Shown piece by piece: positions 1 through 8,592 of a stretch of 64,000 nucleotides of DNA. The stretch comes from Pacificimonas aurantium (GTDB lineage Bacteria; Pseudomonadota; Alphaproteobacteria; Sphingomonadales; Sphingomonadaceae). The notes beneath the pieces are model-generated. The model did not search any database and was not told the origin of the DNA. It saw only the letters and a list, made by a program, of their open reading frames with translations. Numbering within the stretch: the first letter of the stretch is position 1; every line of letters begins with the position of its first letter. The translations under genes were made by a program, and so were the position numbers. The stretch is from positions 1,054,001 through 1,118,000 of the forward strand of contig NZ_JAGSGB010000002.1 in assembly GCF_020092905.1 (NCBI RefSeq), written 5' to 3'.

Positions 1-885
1 GAACCCGTAGAAGCGCATCAGCCAGTCGGACTGATAAAGCCGGTGCTCGCGCATCAAGGGCGGCCGTTGAAGAGGCAGCACCGCACTGGCATCGGGAATG
101 GGGCTGAAAGCCGAGTAATAGACGCGGCGCAAACGGAAGCGATCGTAGAGCGTACGGGCGCGCATGATGATGTCGCCGTCCTTCGCCGCATCCGCACCGA
201 CGATCATCTGGGTGGACTGGCCTGCGGGCGCGAATTTGGGCGCCGACCGGTATTTCTTCCGCGCATCCTTCAGATCGTCGATGGCGCCCTTCATGTCCGC
301 CATCGCCCCTTCGATGCGACGTCCGTCCTTTTCCGGAGCGAGCCGCTTCAAACCGCTGACGGTCGGAAGCTCCACGTTGATCGATACGCGGTCCGCATAA
401 AGGCCCGCCTGGCGAACGAGCTCCTCATCGGCGTCGGGGATCGTTTTCAGGTGGATATAGCCCCGGAAGTCGTGCGTTTCGCGCAGTTCGCGCGCGACCT
501 CTACGAGCTGCTCCATCGTGTAGTTGGAGGAACGGATGATGCCCGAGGAGAGAAACAGCCCCTCAATATAATTCCTCTTGTAGAAAGAGAGCGTTAGATG
601 GACGACTTCCTCGGCGGTGAACCGCGCGCGGCGGACGTTCGAGCTTTTGCGGTTGATGCAGTAGTGACAGTCGAAAATGCAGCTGTTCGTCAGCAGGATC
701 TTCAGAAGGCTGATGCACCGTCCATCGGGGGCATAGGCGTGGCAAATTCCCATGCCCTCGGTCGACCCGATGCCTTTCCCGTCCAGCGAGTTGCGCTTCG
801 AGGTGCCCGACGACGCACAGGACGCGTCATATTTCGCCGCATCGGCGAGAATCTCTAACTTCTGACGCGTATCGAGCTGGGCCAT
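1..885 (-). CDS. Radical SAM protein, putative DNA modification/repair family (3' end cut by window edge)
   Basis: This is an iron-sulfur radical SAM enzyme. The start at 885 gives MAQLDTRQKLEILADAAKYD, and the 4Fe-4S motif CIFDCHYC places cysteines at residues 69, 73 and 76 (CX3CX2C). The 295 visible codons run off the left edge, so the C-terminus is missing. The N-terminus with an ADAAKYDASCASSG-type segment is what I know from the family usually encoded next to a UdgX-like uracil-DNA glycosylase; that partner would lie left of base 1. The substrate is unknown. An in-frame TAA lies seven codons upstream of the ATG, so no longer N-terminus is possible. The good Shine-Dalgarno (GGAGGA, about 17 bases upstream) is better spaced for a 14-codon overlapping frame starting at 896. 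The family call is firm; the function is inferred. Confidence 0.88.
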   Translation of the reverse strand, partial: MAQLDTRQKLEILADAAKYDASCASSGTSKRNSLDGKGIGSTEGMGICHAYAPDGRCISLLKILLTNSCIFDCHYCINRKSSNVRRARFTAEEVVHLTLSFYKRNYIEGLFLSSGIIRSSNYTMEQLVEVARELRETHDFRGYIHLKTIPDADEELVRQAGLYADRVSINVELPTVSGLKRLAPEKDGRRIEGAMADMKGAIDDLKDARKKYRSAPKFAPAGQSTQMIVGADAAKDGDIIMRARTLYDRFRLRRVYYSAFSPIPDASAVLPLQRPPLMREHRLYQSDWLMRFYGF

Positions 886-979
886 TCGTTCTTCATATGT
901 TCCTCCTTATGAAGCGTCGATACACCTAGATCAAACCGCGTCCTTTCGGCGCACGGCGCAAGGGACGAAGAAAGGAAAC

Positions 980-1020
980 CGGCGGAGACAGGGCGGACAA
1001 TCTTTCCGCCCTGTCCGCCG
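980..1020 (-). terminator. Hairpin terminator downstream of dksA
   Basis: A strong inverted repeat whose arms share GACAGGGCGGA and extend to GGCGG-type ends, with a short AATCTT loop. On the minus strand it is followed by a T-rich run (TTTCCTTTCTT). It lies between the dksA stop (1072) and the radical SAM start (885), both leftward, so it probably ends dksA transcription. Confidence 0.7.
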
Positions 1021-1071
1021 ATACGCACGGGCCCGCGATTGGGACGGACCACTTACCCCCCCCCGGGGCGC

Positions 1072-1551
1072 CTACAGGTCGCGGCTGACCTTTTCCCGGC
1101 GCTCGTGCGCTTCCTGGGCCTCGACCGTCATCGTGGCGATCGGGCGTGCCTCCAGCCGGCCGAGACCGATCGGGTCGCCAGTGACCTCGCAATAGCCATA
1201 TTCACCCTCGTCGATACGGCGCAGGGCAGCGTTGATCTTGCCGATCAGCTTACGCTGACGATCGCGCGTACGCAGGTGCACGGTCCAGTCCGTTTCCGAA
1301 CTCGCCCGATCGGCGAGATCCGCCTCATGCAGGCTGTCGGCTTTCAGCTCGATCAGTGTCTCGCGCGCTTCGTCCTGGATCTGCTCCCGCCAACCCAACA
1401 ACTTGGCGCGAAAATAAGCGAGCTGCCTGGAACTCATGAAGGGCTCGTCCTCGCTCGGCCGGTAGCCGGCAGGCAGAACCATGCTCTCTTCATTTACGAC
1501 TTCAAAACCGATCCCGGTGTCGGGAAGCGGTGACGCAACAATGGTATCCAC
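1072..1551 (-). CDS. dksA: RNA polymerase-binding transcription factor DksA
   Basis: DksA binds the secondary channel of RNA polymerase and, with ppGpp, retunes promoters in the stringent response. The coiled-coil tip motif DxxDxA is present as DLADRA, and the C-terminal EYGYCEVTGDPIGL...EARPIAT segment is typical. Only one cysteine of the usual four zinc ligands remains (C-x-x-T, with the second pair replaced), as in several alphaproteobacterial and DksA2-type proteins, so stability should not depend on zinc. I chose the GTG at 1551 because GGGAGGG lies seven bases upstream; a TTG at 1584 in the same frame lacks this. The resulting 159 residues fit the family. The gene is monocistronic and is followed by a hairpin terminator. 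Confidence 0.93.
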   Translation of the reverse strand: MDTIVASPLPDTGIGFEVVNEESMVLPAGYRPSEDEPFMSSRQLAYFRAKLLGWREQIQDEARETLIELKADSLHEADLADRASSETDWTVHLRTRDRQRKLIGKINAALRRIDEGEYGYCEVTGDPIGLGRLEARPIATMTVEAQEAHERREKVSRDL

Positions 1552-1841
1552 TTCAATTCCCTCCCTAGTCTCGTCCTCCCCCAAGGACGATGGCGGCGCT
1601 CATAGCGTGCCGTCGCTTATGTCTCAACGGATTACGAGTGGCTGAACGGCAGAATGTTCTCTTGCAAAGACGAAAAACATCACCTCCGCGACGGGAGCGG
1701 CGGGTTCCACGCAAGAATCCCTTCCACGGCTCAAGGCGTTACGACTCGCATTCGCGCCTTTCCACCATGGCGCCGACGCCGCGGCCATACAGTCCGCTAG
1801 GAGCTTGGCGGCCTGCGCGCGCGCTGCTATCTCCCCGGCCC

Positions 1842-2033
1842 ATGATCATCGACCCCGCCAACCCCGAAACCGTGTTCAGCGAAAACAAGCGCGTCGCCTG
1901 CGAAGGCGAAGGCGGCCCGCTCGGCCACCCGCGCGTATGGCTGCAGATGGGCGCAGAGGGTTTCGTCGATTGCGGCTATTGCGACCGCCGGTTCATCCTG
2001 GCGGGCGGTCCTGCGGATCCGCGCAAGGACTGA
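1842..2033 (+). CDS. Small zinc-finger protein (zf-CHCC, NDUFS6-like)
   Basis: A 63-residue protein with the complete CHCC zinc site: Cys20, His29, Cys44 and Cys47 (the last two in DCGYCDRRF). The domain is shared with the mitochondrial complex I accessory subunit NDUFS6, which alphaproteobacteria carry as a short stand-alone protein; a role in complex I assembly is inferred from that homology. The gene ends at TGA 2031-2033, and the next gene continues in the same reading frame directly after this stop, so the two are probably co-transcribed and translationally coupled. Confidence 0.85.
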   Translation: MIIDPANPETVFSENKRVACEGEGGPLGHPRVWLQMGAEGFVDCGYCDRRFILAGGPADPRKD

Positions 2034-2057
2034 CCCGCCGTCACTCCCCGCCGTCTC

Positions 2058-2855
2058 CTGATCCTCGGCGAAGGCTATAGCGGCGGCTATATCCGCCGCG
2101 CCGCGGAGCGCGCTGGCTGGGCTGTGACGGGAACCTCCCGAACTCCCAAACCGGACAAGGGCATTCATGCCTTCGACGACCCTGCCGTGACCGACATGGT
2201 GGCGGACGCGGACGCGGTGCTTTCCTCGGTACCGCCGGGGAAGGACGGCGACCCGATGCTTGCCCGGTTTCGCGAGAGCTTGGCACCGCGCGAGGGCTGG
2301 ACCGGATATCTGTCCTCGACCGGCGTCTACGGCGATGCGGACGGGGCCTGGGTCGACGAGAGCGCACCCACGGGTAGTGGACGCAGGGAAGCGCGCAGCG
2401 ACGCGGACGCCGCCTGGCGGGCGCTCGGCGATGTGCACATTTTCCGCCTGCCCGGTATCTACGGCCCCGGACGCTCTGCCTTCGAGCGGCTGGCAGACGG
2501 GAAGGCGCAGCGAATCGACGCGCCCGGCCAGGTCTTTTCGCGCGTCCATGTGGAGGATATCGCCGCTGCGGTGCTCGCAGCGCTCAACGACCCCGCGCCG
2601 GGCATCTACAATATTTCGGACGACCAGCCCGCACCCAATCACGAAGTAATCGCCTGCGCGGCGCGGCTGATGGACCGTGAGCCGCCGCCGCTCATCCCCT
2701 TGGAAGATGCGCAGCTATCGCCCATGGCGCGCGGCTTTTACGCAGAGAACCGCAGGGTCGCGAACGGCAAGATGAAGCGCGACCTGAAAGTCCGCCTGCG
2801 CTATCCTGATTATGAGCGCGGGCTCGCTGCGATCTGGAGGGAGACGGGGACATGA
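2058..2855 (+). CDS. NAD(P)-dependent epimerase/SDR-type protein (YeeZ-like), non-standard start
   Basis: An extended-SDR/epimerase-like oxidoreductase of unknown substrate. The Rossmann glycine motif LILGEGYSGG is at the very N-terminus, YLSSTGVYGD follows about 100 residues in, and SRVHVEDIA with an NISD-type C-terminal half is typical of the YeeZ-like branch. The start is odd. Between the upstream stop (2033) and the Rossmann motif there is no ATG, GTG or TTG. The first standard start, GTG at 2124, would delete the dinucleotide-binding motif. I therefore placed the start at CTG 2058 (ATC 2061 is the alternative), assuming coupling to the zinc-finger gene just upstream. The 3' end overlaps the next gene by four bases (ATGA). 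Family confidence is high; the exact start is uncertain. Confidence 0.78.
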   Translation: MILGEGYSGGYIRRAAERAGWAVTGTSRTPKPDKGIHAFDDPAVTDMVADADAVLSSVPPGKDGDPMLARFRESLAPREGWTGYLSSTGVYGDADGAWVDESAPTGSGRREARSDADAAWRALGDVHIFRLPGIYGPGRSAFERLADGKAQRIDAPGQVFSRVHVEDIAAAVLAALNDPAPGIYNISDDQPAPNHEVIACAARLMDREPPPLIPLEDAQLSPMARGFYAENRRVANGKMKRDLKVRLRYPDYERGLAAIWRETGT

Positions 2856-5128
2856 TGAAATTCGGCGTGGGCCAGAGCCCGAAACGGCTGGAAGACGACC
2901 GGCTGCTGACCGGCAAGGGACAATATACCGACGACCTGACGCCGGATGGCTGCGCTTACGGCGTCACCGTGCGGTCTCCCTATCCGCATGCGAAAATCCT
3001 GGCCGTGAATACCGAAGCGGCGCGCGCCATGCCGGGCGTGCTGGCGGTCTACACCCATGCGGACATTGCCGAATATGGTCCCATTCCGTGCCTCGTCCCG
3101 CTGTCGGGCGACGTGCAGACGCCGCGCCACCTGCTGACCGGGGACGTCGCGCGGTTCGTCGGCGACGGGGTTGCCTTCGTCGTTGCCGAAACCCGTGACG
3201 AGGCGCGGCTAGCGGCAGAAGCGGTCGACGTCGATTATGAAGACCTGCCGGCGGCGCCGACCGTCGACGCCGCCCTGGCCGACGATGCCCCGAAACTCTG
3301 GGAGGCCGCAGCCTCCAACAAGCTGTTCGACTGGCAAGTCGGTGACGAAGAGGCCACCGAGGCGGCATTTGCCCGCGCCGCCCATGTGACCGAACTGCAC
3401 CTGGTCCAGAACCGGGTCGCGCCCGTCTCCATGGAAGTGCGCGCGGCCCTCGCCGAATATGACGCTGAAAGCGGCTTCACCTTCACCACCGGTTCGCAGG
3501 GCGTCGCCGGCATGCGCGGCAACCTCGCCAATCTGGTATTGAAGATCGAGCCCGAGAAGCTGCGCGTGAAGACCGGCGACGTCGGCGGCGGCTTTGGCAT
3601 GAAGTCGTTTCTTTATCCCGAATATGGCCTCGTATGCCACGCGGCGCGCGACCTCGGCCGTCCGGTAAAGTGGACGGGAGAACGCGGAGATGCGTTTCAG
3701 ACAGACGCCGCCGGGCGCGCCATGCAGACCGATGCCGCCGTCGCGCTGGACGAGGAGGGCAAGATCCTGGGCCTGAAGGTGCGCACCTGGTCGGACCTCG
3801 GCGCCTATCAGTCGCAGTTCGGACCGGCGATCCAGACCTTTGCCGGCGGCCGGATCATGGGCGGCGTCTATCGCATCCCGGCGATCCTGAACCAGGTGCA
3901 CGGCGTGGTGACGAACACCGCCCCCACCGACGCCTATCGCGGCGCCGGCCGCCCGGAGGCGACCTATATCGTCGAACGCCTGCTGGAAGCGGCAGCGCGC
4001 GAAACCGGTATGGAGGTGGACGAAATCCGGCGGCGCAACCTGCTGACGCCGGCAGAGCTGCCCTATGACAACGGCATCGGCCTGACGTACGATGTCGGCG
4101 ATTTTCCCGGACTGCTGGATGCAGCGCTGGAGAATGCCGACTGGACCGGCTTTCAGGCGCGCAAGGCCAAAGCCGAAGGGCGCTGCCTGTTATATGGCCG
4201 GGGCATGGCCTTCTACGTCGAGATCGCCGGCGGCGGCTCAAGCGAGGAGTTTGCCGACCTGCGCATTGCAGGCGGAAAGGTCCACGCGGCCATCGGTACC
4301 CAGTCGAACGGTCAGGGCCATGAGACATCCTATGCCCAGGTCATCGCCGAACGGCTGGGGCTCGAGCTGGAAGATGTCGTCATCGAACAGGGCGATACCG
4401 CGCGGCTGGAGGTCGGCCATGGTACTGGCGGGTCACGCTCGATGGTCTGGGGCGGCGCGGCAGGTCTGGTCGCGGCGGACGAGATCATCGAGAAGGCGAA
4501 GGAGATCGCCGCCGAGGAGCTGGGCGGCGAGGTGGACTTCGAAGACGGCCTGTTCCGGGCCCGCGGATCGAACGAAACAAGGTCGCTCATGGAGCTGGCG
4601 GATGCGCATCCCGGCGCGCTCGATACGCGCGGACGCTACAAGCCGGAAACGCCCATGCCGACCTATCCCAATGGCTGCCACATCGCCGAAGTCGAACTAG
4701 ACCCCGAGACGGGCGTCATGAAGGTCGCGCGTTACAGCGTCACCGACGATTTCGGCACGCTGGTAAATCCGATGCTGGTCCAGGGCCAGGTGCATGGCGG
4801 CGTGGCACAGGGCCTGGGCCAGGCGATCCTGGAAAATGTGGTCTATGACGAGATGGGGCAGCTGCTGACCGGAAGTTTCATGGATTACGGCGTGCCGCGT
4901 GCGGACGATGTGCCGCTGGGCCAAACCTTCGACACGAAGCCCGTACCGACGCCGAACAACCCGCTGGGGTCGAAAGGCTGCGGCGAAGCGGGGACGATCG
5001 GCGCCATGCCCTCCATCATGAACGCCCTGTCCGATGCGCTGGGTGGCCAGCATCTGAACATGCCCGCCACCCCGGAAAAACTGTGGCGGCTGGCACAATC
5101 CGCCAATCGCCAGCGGGCTGCCGCCTAG
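2852..5128 (+). CDS. Xanthine dehydrogenase family molybdopterin-binding subunit (CoxL-like)
   Basis: This is the large, molybdenum-cofactor-binding subunit of an aldehyde oxidase/xanthine dehydrogenase/CO dehydrogenase family enzyme (758 residues, normal length). Visible marks are GDVGGGFGMK near residue 245, the AYRGAGR motif near 360 (the form II type rather than the AYxCSFR of true CO dehydrogenase), and the C-terminal GCGEAGTIGAMP with the catalytic glutamate near 710. Such enzymes normally need an FAD-binding medium subunit and a 2Fe-2S small subunit in the same operon; neither is adjacent. It overlaps the epimerase gene by ATGA, so the two are co-expressed. The substrate cannot be read from the sequence. 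The partner subunits may be elsewhere in the genome. Confidence 0.92.
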   Translation: MMKFGVGQSPKRLEDDRLLTGKGQYTDDLTPDGCAYGVTVRSPYPHAKILAVNTEAARAMPGVLAVYTHADIAEYGPIPCLVPLSGDVQTPRHLLTGDVARFVGDGVAFVVAETRDEARLAAEAVDVDYEDLPAAPTVDAALADDAPKLWEAAASNKLFDWQVGDEEATEAAFARAAHVTELHLVQNRVAPVSMEVRAALAEYDAESGFTFTTGSQGVAGMRGNLANLVLKIEPEKLRVKTGDVGGGFGMKSFLYPEYGLVCHAARDLGRPVKWTGERGDAFQTDAAGRAMQTDAAVALDEEGKILGLKVRTWSDLGAYQSQFGPAIQTFAGGRIMGGVYRIPAILNQVHGVVTNTAPTDAYRGAGRPEATYIVERLLEAAARETGMEVDEIRRRNLLTPAELPYDNGIGLTYDVGDFPGLLDAALENADWTGFQARKAKAEGRCLLYGRGMAFYVEIAGGGSSEEFADLRIAGGKVHAAIGTQSNGQGHETSYAQVIAERLGLELEDVVIEQGDTARLEVGHGTGGSRSMVWGGAAGLVAADEIIEKAKEIAAEELGGEVDFEDGLFRARGSNETRSLMELADAHPGALDTRGRYKPETPMPTYPNGCHIAEVELDPETGVMKVARYSVTDDFGTLVNPMLVQGQVHGGVAQGLGQAILENVVYDEMGQLLTGSFMDYGVPRADDVPLGQTFDTKPVPTPNNPLGSKGCGEAGTIGAMPSIMNALSDALGGQHLNMPATPEKLWRLAQSANRQRAAA

Positions 5129-5176
5129 GATAACCGACACGCCCAGGGTAGCGGACAGGGGTAGCTGAGGACGTCC

Positions 5177-6538
5177 ATGGCAGCGCGGCTCTTCTCAGAT
5201 CTCCCCCGCGTCAGGCTGATGCAGCAGCAGGCGCAGCTGCACGCCTGGATCCGCACTCGTCTGTGGGCGCAGGTCATAACAGGCCTGGTACTGGGCCTCG
5301 CGGTGGGCATCCTGCTCGGGCCGGAAGGCGGAGTTCTGGCGCCCGAACTGGCCCGCCGGGTCAGTGCTTGGCTGATGCTGCCGGGGAAAATCTTTCTCGG
5401 CCTGATCGCAATGGTGCTCATCCCGCTAGTTTTCGCCTCGATTATCGGCGGACTGACCGGATCCGGATCGAGCGACGCGCTCAAAAGCGTCGGCACGCGC
5501 TTCGCCGCCTTCGTCCTCACCACGACGTTTGCTGCGGCCGGGATCGGCATTGCGCTGGCCACCATCTTCCAGCCTGGCCGTAGCCTGGTCGGGAAGACCG
5601 GGCCGCCTGCAGAACCTGCCGCCTCCAGCACCGAGGCCGCGGGCGGCAGCTTCGACATGGGGCTGGCGCCGGACCTGATCTCCGGCCTGCTCCCGACCAA
5701 TCCGACCGCGTCGGTCGTCGAGGGCGACCTGATGGCGGTGGTGGTCTTCGCGCTGCTGATCGGCATTGCCGCCACCCAGGTCGAACGCGAGAAGATCGCG
5801 CCCTTCCTGAACGTGCTCGACGCCCTTCTCTCGATCTCCATGACAATCGTGAAATGGGCCATGTTCCTGGCACCCATCGCGGTCTTCGGCATGATGGCCC
5901 AGCTGGTCATGCGGATCGGCATCGAGACCATCCTGGGGGTCGCCGGTTATGTCGGCACAGTGCTGGCGGGCCTGGCGCTTCTGTTCCTCCTTTATCTGCT
6001 GTTGGTAGCCATCGCTGCCCGGCTGGGACCCGTCCGGTTCCTGCGCGAGGCCGGCGAGACGCTGCTGCTGGCCTTCTCCACCTCGAGCTCGACGGCCGTC
6101 ATGCCAAGCACGGTCGCGACGGCGCGCAAGTTCGGCGTGCCGCGTGAAATCGCCAATCTCGTGGCGCCGCTCGGCGCGACGATGAACATGGCCGGGACCG
6201 CCCTCTACCAGACCGTCGCCATCCTCTTTCTGGCGCAGATGTCGGGGATCAGCCTGGATGCGGGCCAGATCGCCATCATGACGATGACCCTCGTCGCCTC
6301 CTCGATCGGGGCACCGGGAACACCCGGCGTCAGCATCGCGATCCTGATCAATGTCGCGGCGGGATTCGGCATACCCGCCGACGGCATGGTCATCGTCATG
6401 GGCGTGGACCGCCTGCTCGACATGAGCCGCACCACGGTAAACGTCGCAGGCGACATCACGGCCAGCATCCTGCTCAAGGGCGCGGCCGAACCCGGCAACG
6501 CGCTCGAGGCCGAGGCGGGCGAGCAGCCCGCACCCTAG
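5177..6538 (+). CDS. Dicarboxylate/amino acid:cation symporter (DAACS family)
   Basis: A sodium- or proton-coupled symporter of the inner membrane for dicarboxylates or acidic amino acids (GltP/DctA family; 453 residues, usual length). The re-entrant loop signature SSSTAVMPST is near residue 305, followed by a TMNMAGTALYQ-like helix and the cation/substrate-binding MGVDRLLDMSRTTVNVAGD near 415-435. The hydrophobic segments fit the eight-helix plus two-hairpin fold. It lies 48 bases after the CoxL-like gene on the same strand, so it could be co-transcribed, and is convergent with the LOV kinase. The exact substrate is not determinable. Confidence 0.94.
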   Translation: MAARLFSDLPRVRLMQQQAQLHAWIRTRLWAQVITGLVLGLAVGILLGPEGGVLAPELARRVSAWLMLPGKIFLGLIAMVLIPLVFASIIGGLTGSGSSDALKSVGTRFAAFVLTTTFAAAGIGIALATIFQPGRSLVGKTGPPAEPAASSTEAAGGSFDMGLAPDLISGLLPTNPTASVVEGDLMAVVVFALLIGIAATQVEREKIAPFLNVLDALLSISMTIVKWAMFLAPIAVFGMMAQLVMRIGIETILGVAGYVGTVLAGLALLFLLYLLLVAIAARLGPVRFLREAGETLLLAFSTSSSTAVMPSTVATARKFGVPREIANLVAPLGATMNMAGTALYQTVAILFLAQMSGISLDAGQIAIMTMTLVASSIGAPGTPGVSIAILINVAAGFGIPADGMVIVMGVDRLLDMSRTTVNVAGDITASILLKGAAEPGNALEAEAGEQPAP

Positions 6539-6558
6539 TCACGGCCAGAGCAGGGTCG

Positions 6559-7623
6559 CTATTCGACGGTCAGGTCGAGCGTGATCGTGGTGCCCGTAAT
6601 GCCGCGGTCTACGGAGAGCTTGCCGTTCATTTCGCCGACCAGCCCCTTGACGATGCGCCCGCCCAGTCCGCTGTCGTCGGGCCAGTTCATACCCTCAGGC
6701 AGACCGCTGCCGTCGTCGCTGACGCGCATACGCACGACGCCATTGGACAACTGCTTCAGTTCCATCGTGACCAGGCCGTTCCGCTGGTCGCGAAACGCAT
6801 GCTGCAGCGAATTGGTCAGCAGTTCAGAGGCGATGAGCCCGAATTGACCAGCCTGCTGCGCGCTGACGGTGATTTCGTCCGCATCGATGTTGACGCGGAT
6901 GGATTCGCGCCCGTCCAGGTGGCTGACAGCACTTGCCACCCGGCTGACATAGGCACCCAGCGGGACAACGTCGGAGTTGTGGCGAGCGACCCCGGCATCG
7001 GACAGTTCCTGATAAAGAAGCTGCAGGGTCTCCACGCGGCGCGCCAGCGTCTTGTAGTCGCTGCCCGCTTCGTCGGCCCGAGCCTGCATCCGGATCATTC
7101 CGACGATCATCGACAGGTGATTCTTCACGCGGTGCTGGAGTTCCTCCAGCGTCCGCCCGCTTTCGTCCTTTGAATATTCATGCGGCGGCCCCGGAAGCTG
7201 GTGCTGGATACCGATGAAGTAGGCCAGTTCGCCATGTTCGTCGAAGAGCGGCGTGATCAGCAGGCGGTTCCAGAACCCCTCACCGCTGGCGCGGTAATTG
7301 TAGATGTCCTCGTTGATTTCCTCGCGCTTCGCGATGGCCTTACCGATGCGCTTGACTGTTTCGGGATCGGTATCTTCACCCTGAAGGAAGCGGCAATTGC
7401 GACCGACACAGGCTTCCTTGGCATAGCCCGTGATGCGGCAGAATGCCGGAGAAACGTAAACGAGAGGATTGTCGTCCAGCCGAGGGTTCGTGATGGCGAG
7501 GGCAAACGGAAGAACCGAAATGGCCGCCCCCTCGAAATCGCCTTCCAGAATATCGCTGGAAACCGGTTCCTCGATAACCTTGCTACTCACACTCAAGCCC
7601 TCGTCATTCGCAGCCACTGTCAA
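6559..7623 (-). CDS. LOV-domain blue-light sensor histidine kinase (HWE/HisKA_2 type)
   Basis: A soluble photoreceptor kinase of 354 residues. The N-terminal PAS domain carries the LOV flavin signature GRNCRFLQG, with the adduct-forming cysteine at residue 77. The kinase core begins with ELQHRVKNHL (phospho-acceptor His164), the form typical of HisKA_2/HWE kinases, followed by the ATP-binding segments ELLTNSLQHAF and DDGSGLPEG. There are no membrane segments. Blue light would form a cysteinyl-FMN adduct that changes autophosphorylation; in related alphaproteobacteria such kinases feed the PhyR-NepR-EcfG general stress response. That pathway link is family knowledge; no response regulator gene is adjacent. 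Confidence 0.93.
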   Translation of the reverse strand: MTVAANDEGLSVSSKVIEEPVSSDILEGDFEGAAISVLPFALAITNPRLDDNPLVYVSPAFCRITGYAKEACVGRNCRFLQGEDTDPETVKRIGKAIAKREEINEDIYNYRASGEGFWNRLLITPLFDEHGELAYFIGIQHQLPGPPHEYSKDESGRTLEELQHRVKNHLSMIVGMIRMQARADEAGSDYKTLARRVETLQLLYQELSDAGVARHNSDVVPLGAYVSRVASAVSHLDGRESIRVNIDADEITVSAQQAGQFGLIASELLTNSLQHAFRDQRNGLVTMELKQLSNGVVRMRVSDDGSGLPEGMNWPDDSGLGGRIVKGLVGEMNGKLSVDRGITGTTITLDLTVE

Positions 7624-7687
7624 CGCCCCGGACAGGGACCCCCGCTCCGATTAAGTGCGATTCGCCGACAATTTCAATAAAGCCTGT

Positions 7688-8587
7688 TTATGCGGCAGGT
7701 TGGCGCACCTTATTGCGAGCGCCTAGCGCTATCAAAAGACCCGAAACCGTAAGTATTGCGCCGATAATCGCCGGCAAGGTCCAGACATAGCCTTCAAGCG
7801 CGGTCGAAATCGCCATCGCGACGAAGGGAACGATCACGCCGGAATAGGCAGCACGCGCCGGCCCGACTTCGCGAATGACGTTGAAATATACGACGAACGC
7901 GATGGCCGAGGCAAAGACGGCCAGATAGACGACCCCGCCGATATAGACGGGGGTCAACTCGATCACCGGCGGTCCGGCGACCAGCCAGGCAGCGCCGACG
8001 TCGAAGATGGCGCCGTACAGCATTGCCCAGGCAAGCATCGAGGTCATGGCGTAAGAGCGGATGAACGGAGACGCCTGCATCACGTTCGCAGCCGATGCGG
8101 ACAAAACGGCAAGCACCGTCATGGCCAGGCCCCAGCCCAGTTCGGGCCCGCCGCTGAGCGCGGCGATTTCCTGCCGGAAGAGAAGCGATACGCCGACTAT
8201 TCCCATCGCCGCCCCGGCGATGAAATTCCGGTCGACCCGGTGACGGAAGAAGATCCAAGCAAGCACAGCGTTCGGAACGATAAGCAGCGCGAACGCCACC
8301 GCGATCAGGCCGGACGTGACCACCTCGCTGGCCTGATAGACGAAATTGAAATTGGCGAAGAACTGGAACAGGCCAACGCCGAGAAAGAAGATGTGCGCCC
8401 GCGGCGGAAACGCAAGCGAACGCCGCCGGATCGCGGCGATCGCGAACATGATGACGCTCGCGACGATGAAGCGGTAGGCCACCGACCATTCGACGGGGAC
8501 GACGCCAAGCTGCGTCTTGATCACATACCAGGTCGTTCCCCAGACGAAGGTGGGAATGGCGAGAAGCAGCAGCTGGCGCGCAGTCAC
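7688..8587 (-). CDS. EamA/DMT-family transporter
   Basis: An inner-membrane drug/metabolite transporter of 299 residues with about ten hydrophobic helices and two EamA repeats; an early WGTTWYVIK-type helix and a second repeat beginning around GGPELGWGLAM are visible. The start is a GTG (MTARQLLLLAIPTFVWG) five bases after the threonine aldolase stop, consistent with one transcript. The solute is unknown; DMT exporters next to amino acid enzymes often export amino acids or their derivatives, which is only suggestive here. Confidence 0.9.
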   Translation of the reverse strand: MTARQLLLLAIPTFVWGTTWYVIKTQLGVVPVEWSVAYRFIVASVIMFAIAAIRRRSLAFPPRAHIFFLGVGLFQFFANFNFVYQASEVVTSGLIAVAFALLIVPNAVLAWIFFRHRVDRNFIAGAAMGIVGVSLLFRQEIAALSGGPELGWGLAMTVLAVLSASAANVMQASPFIRSYAMTSMLAWAMLYGAIFDVGAAWLVAGPPVIELTPVYIGGVVYLAVFASAIAFVVYFNVIREVGPARAAYSGVIVPFVAMAISTALEGYVWTLPAIIGAILTVSGLLIALGARNKVRQPAA

Positions 8588-8592
8588 CCGCG

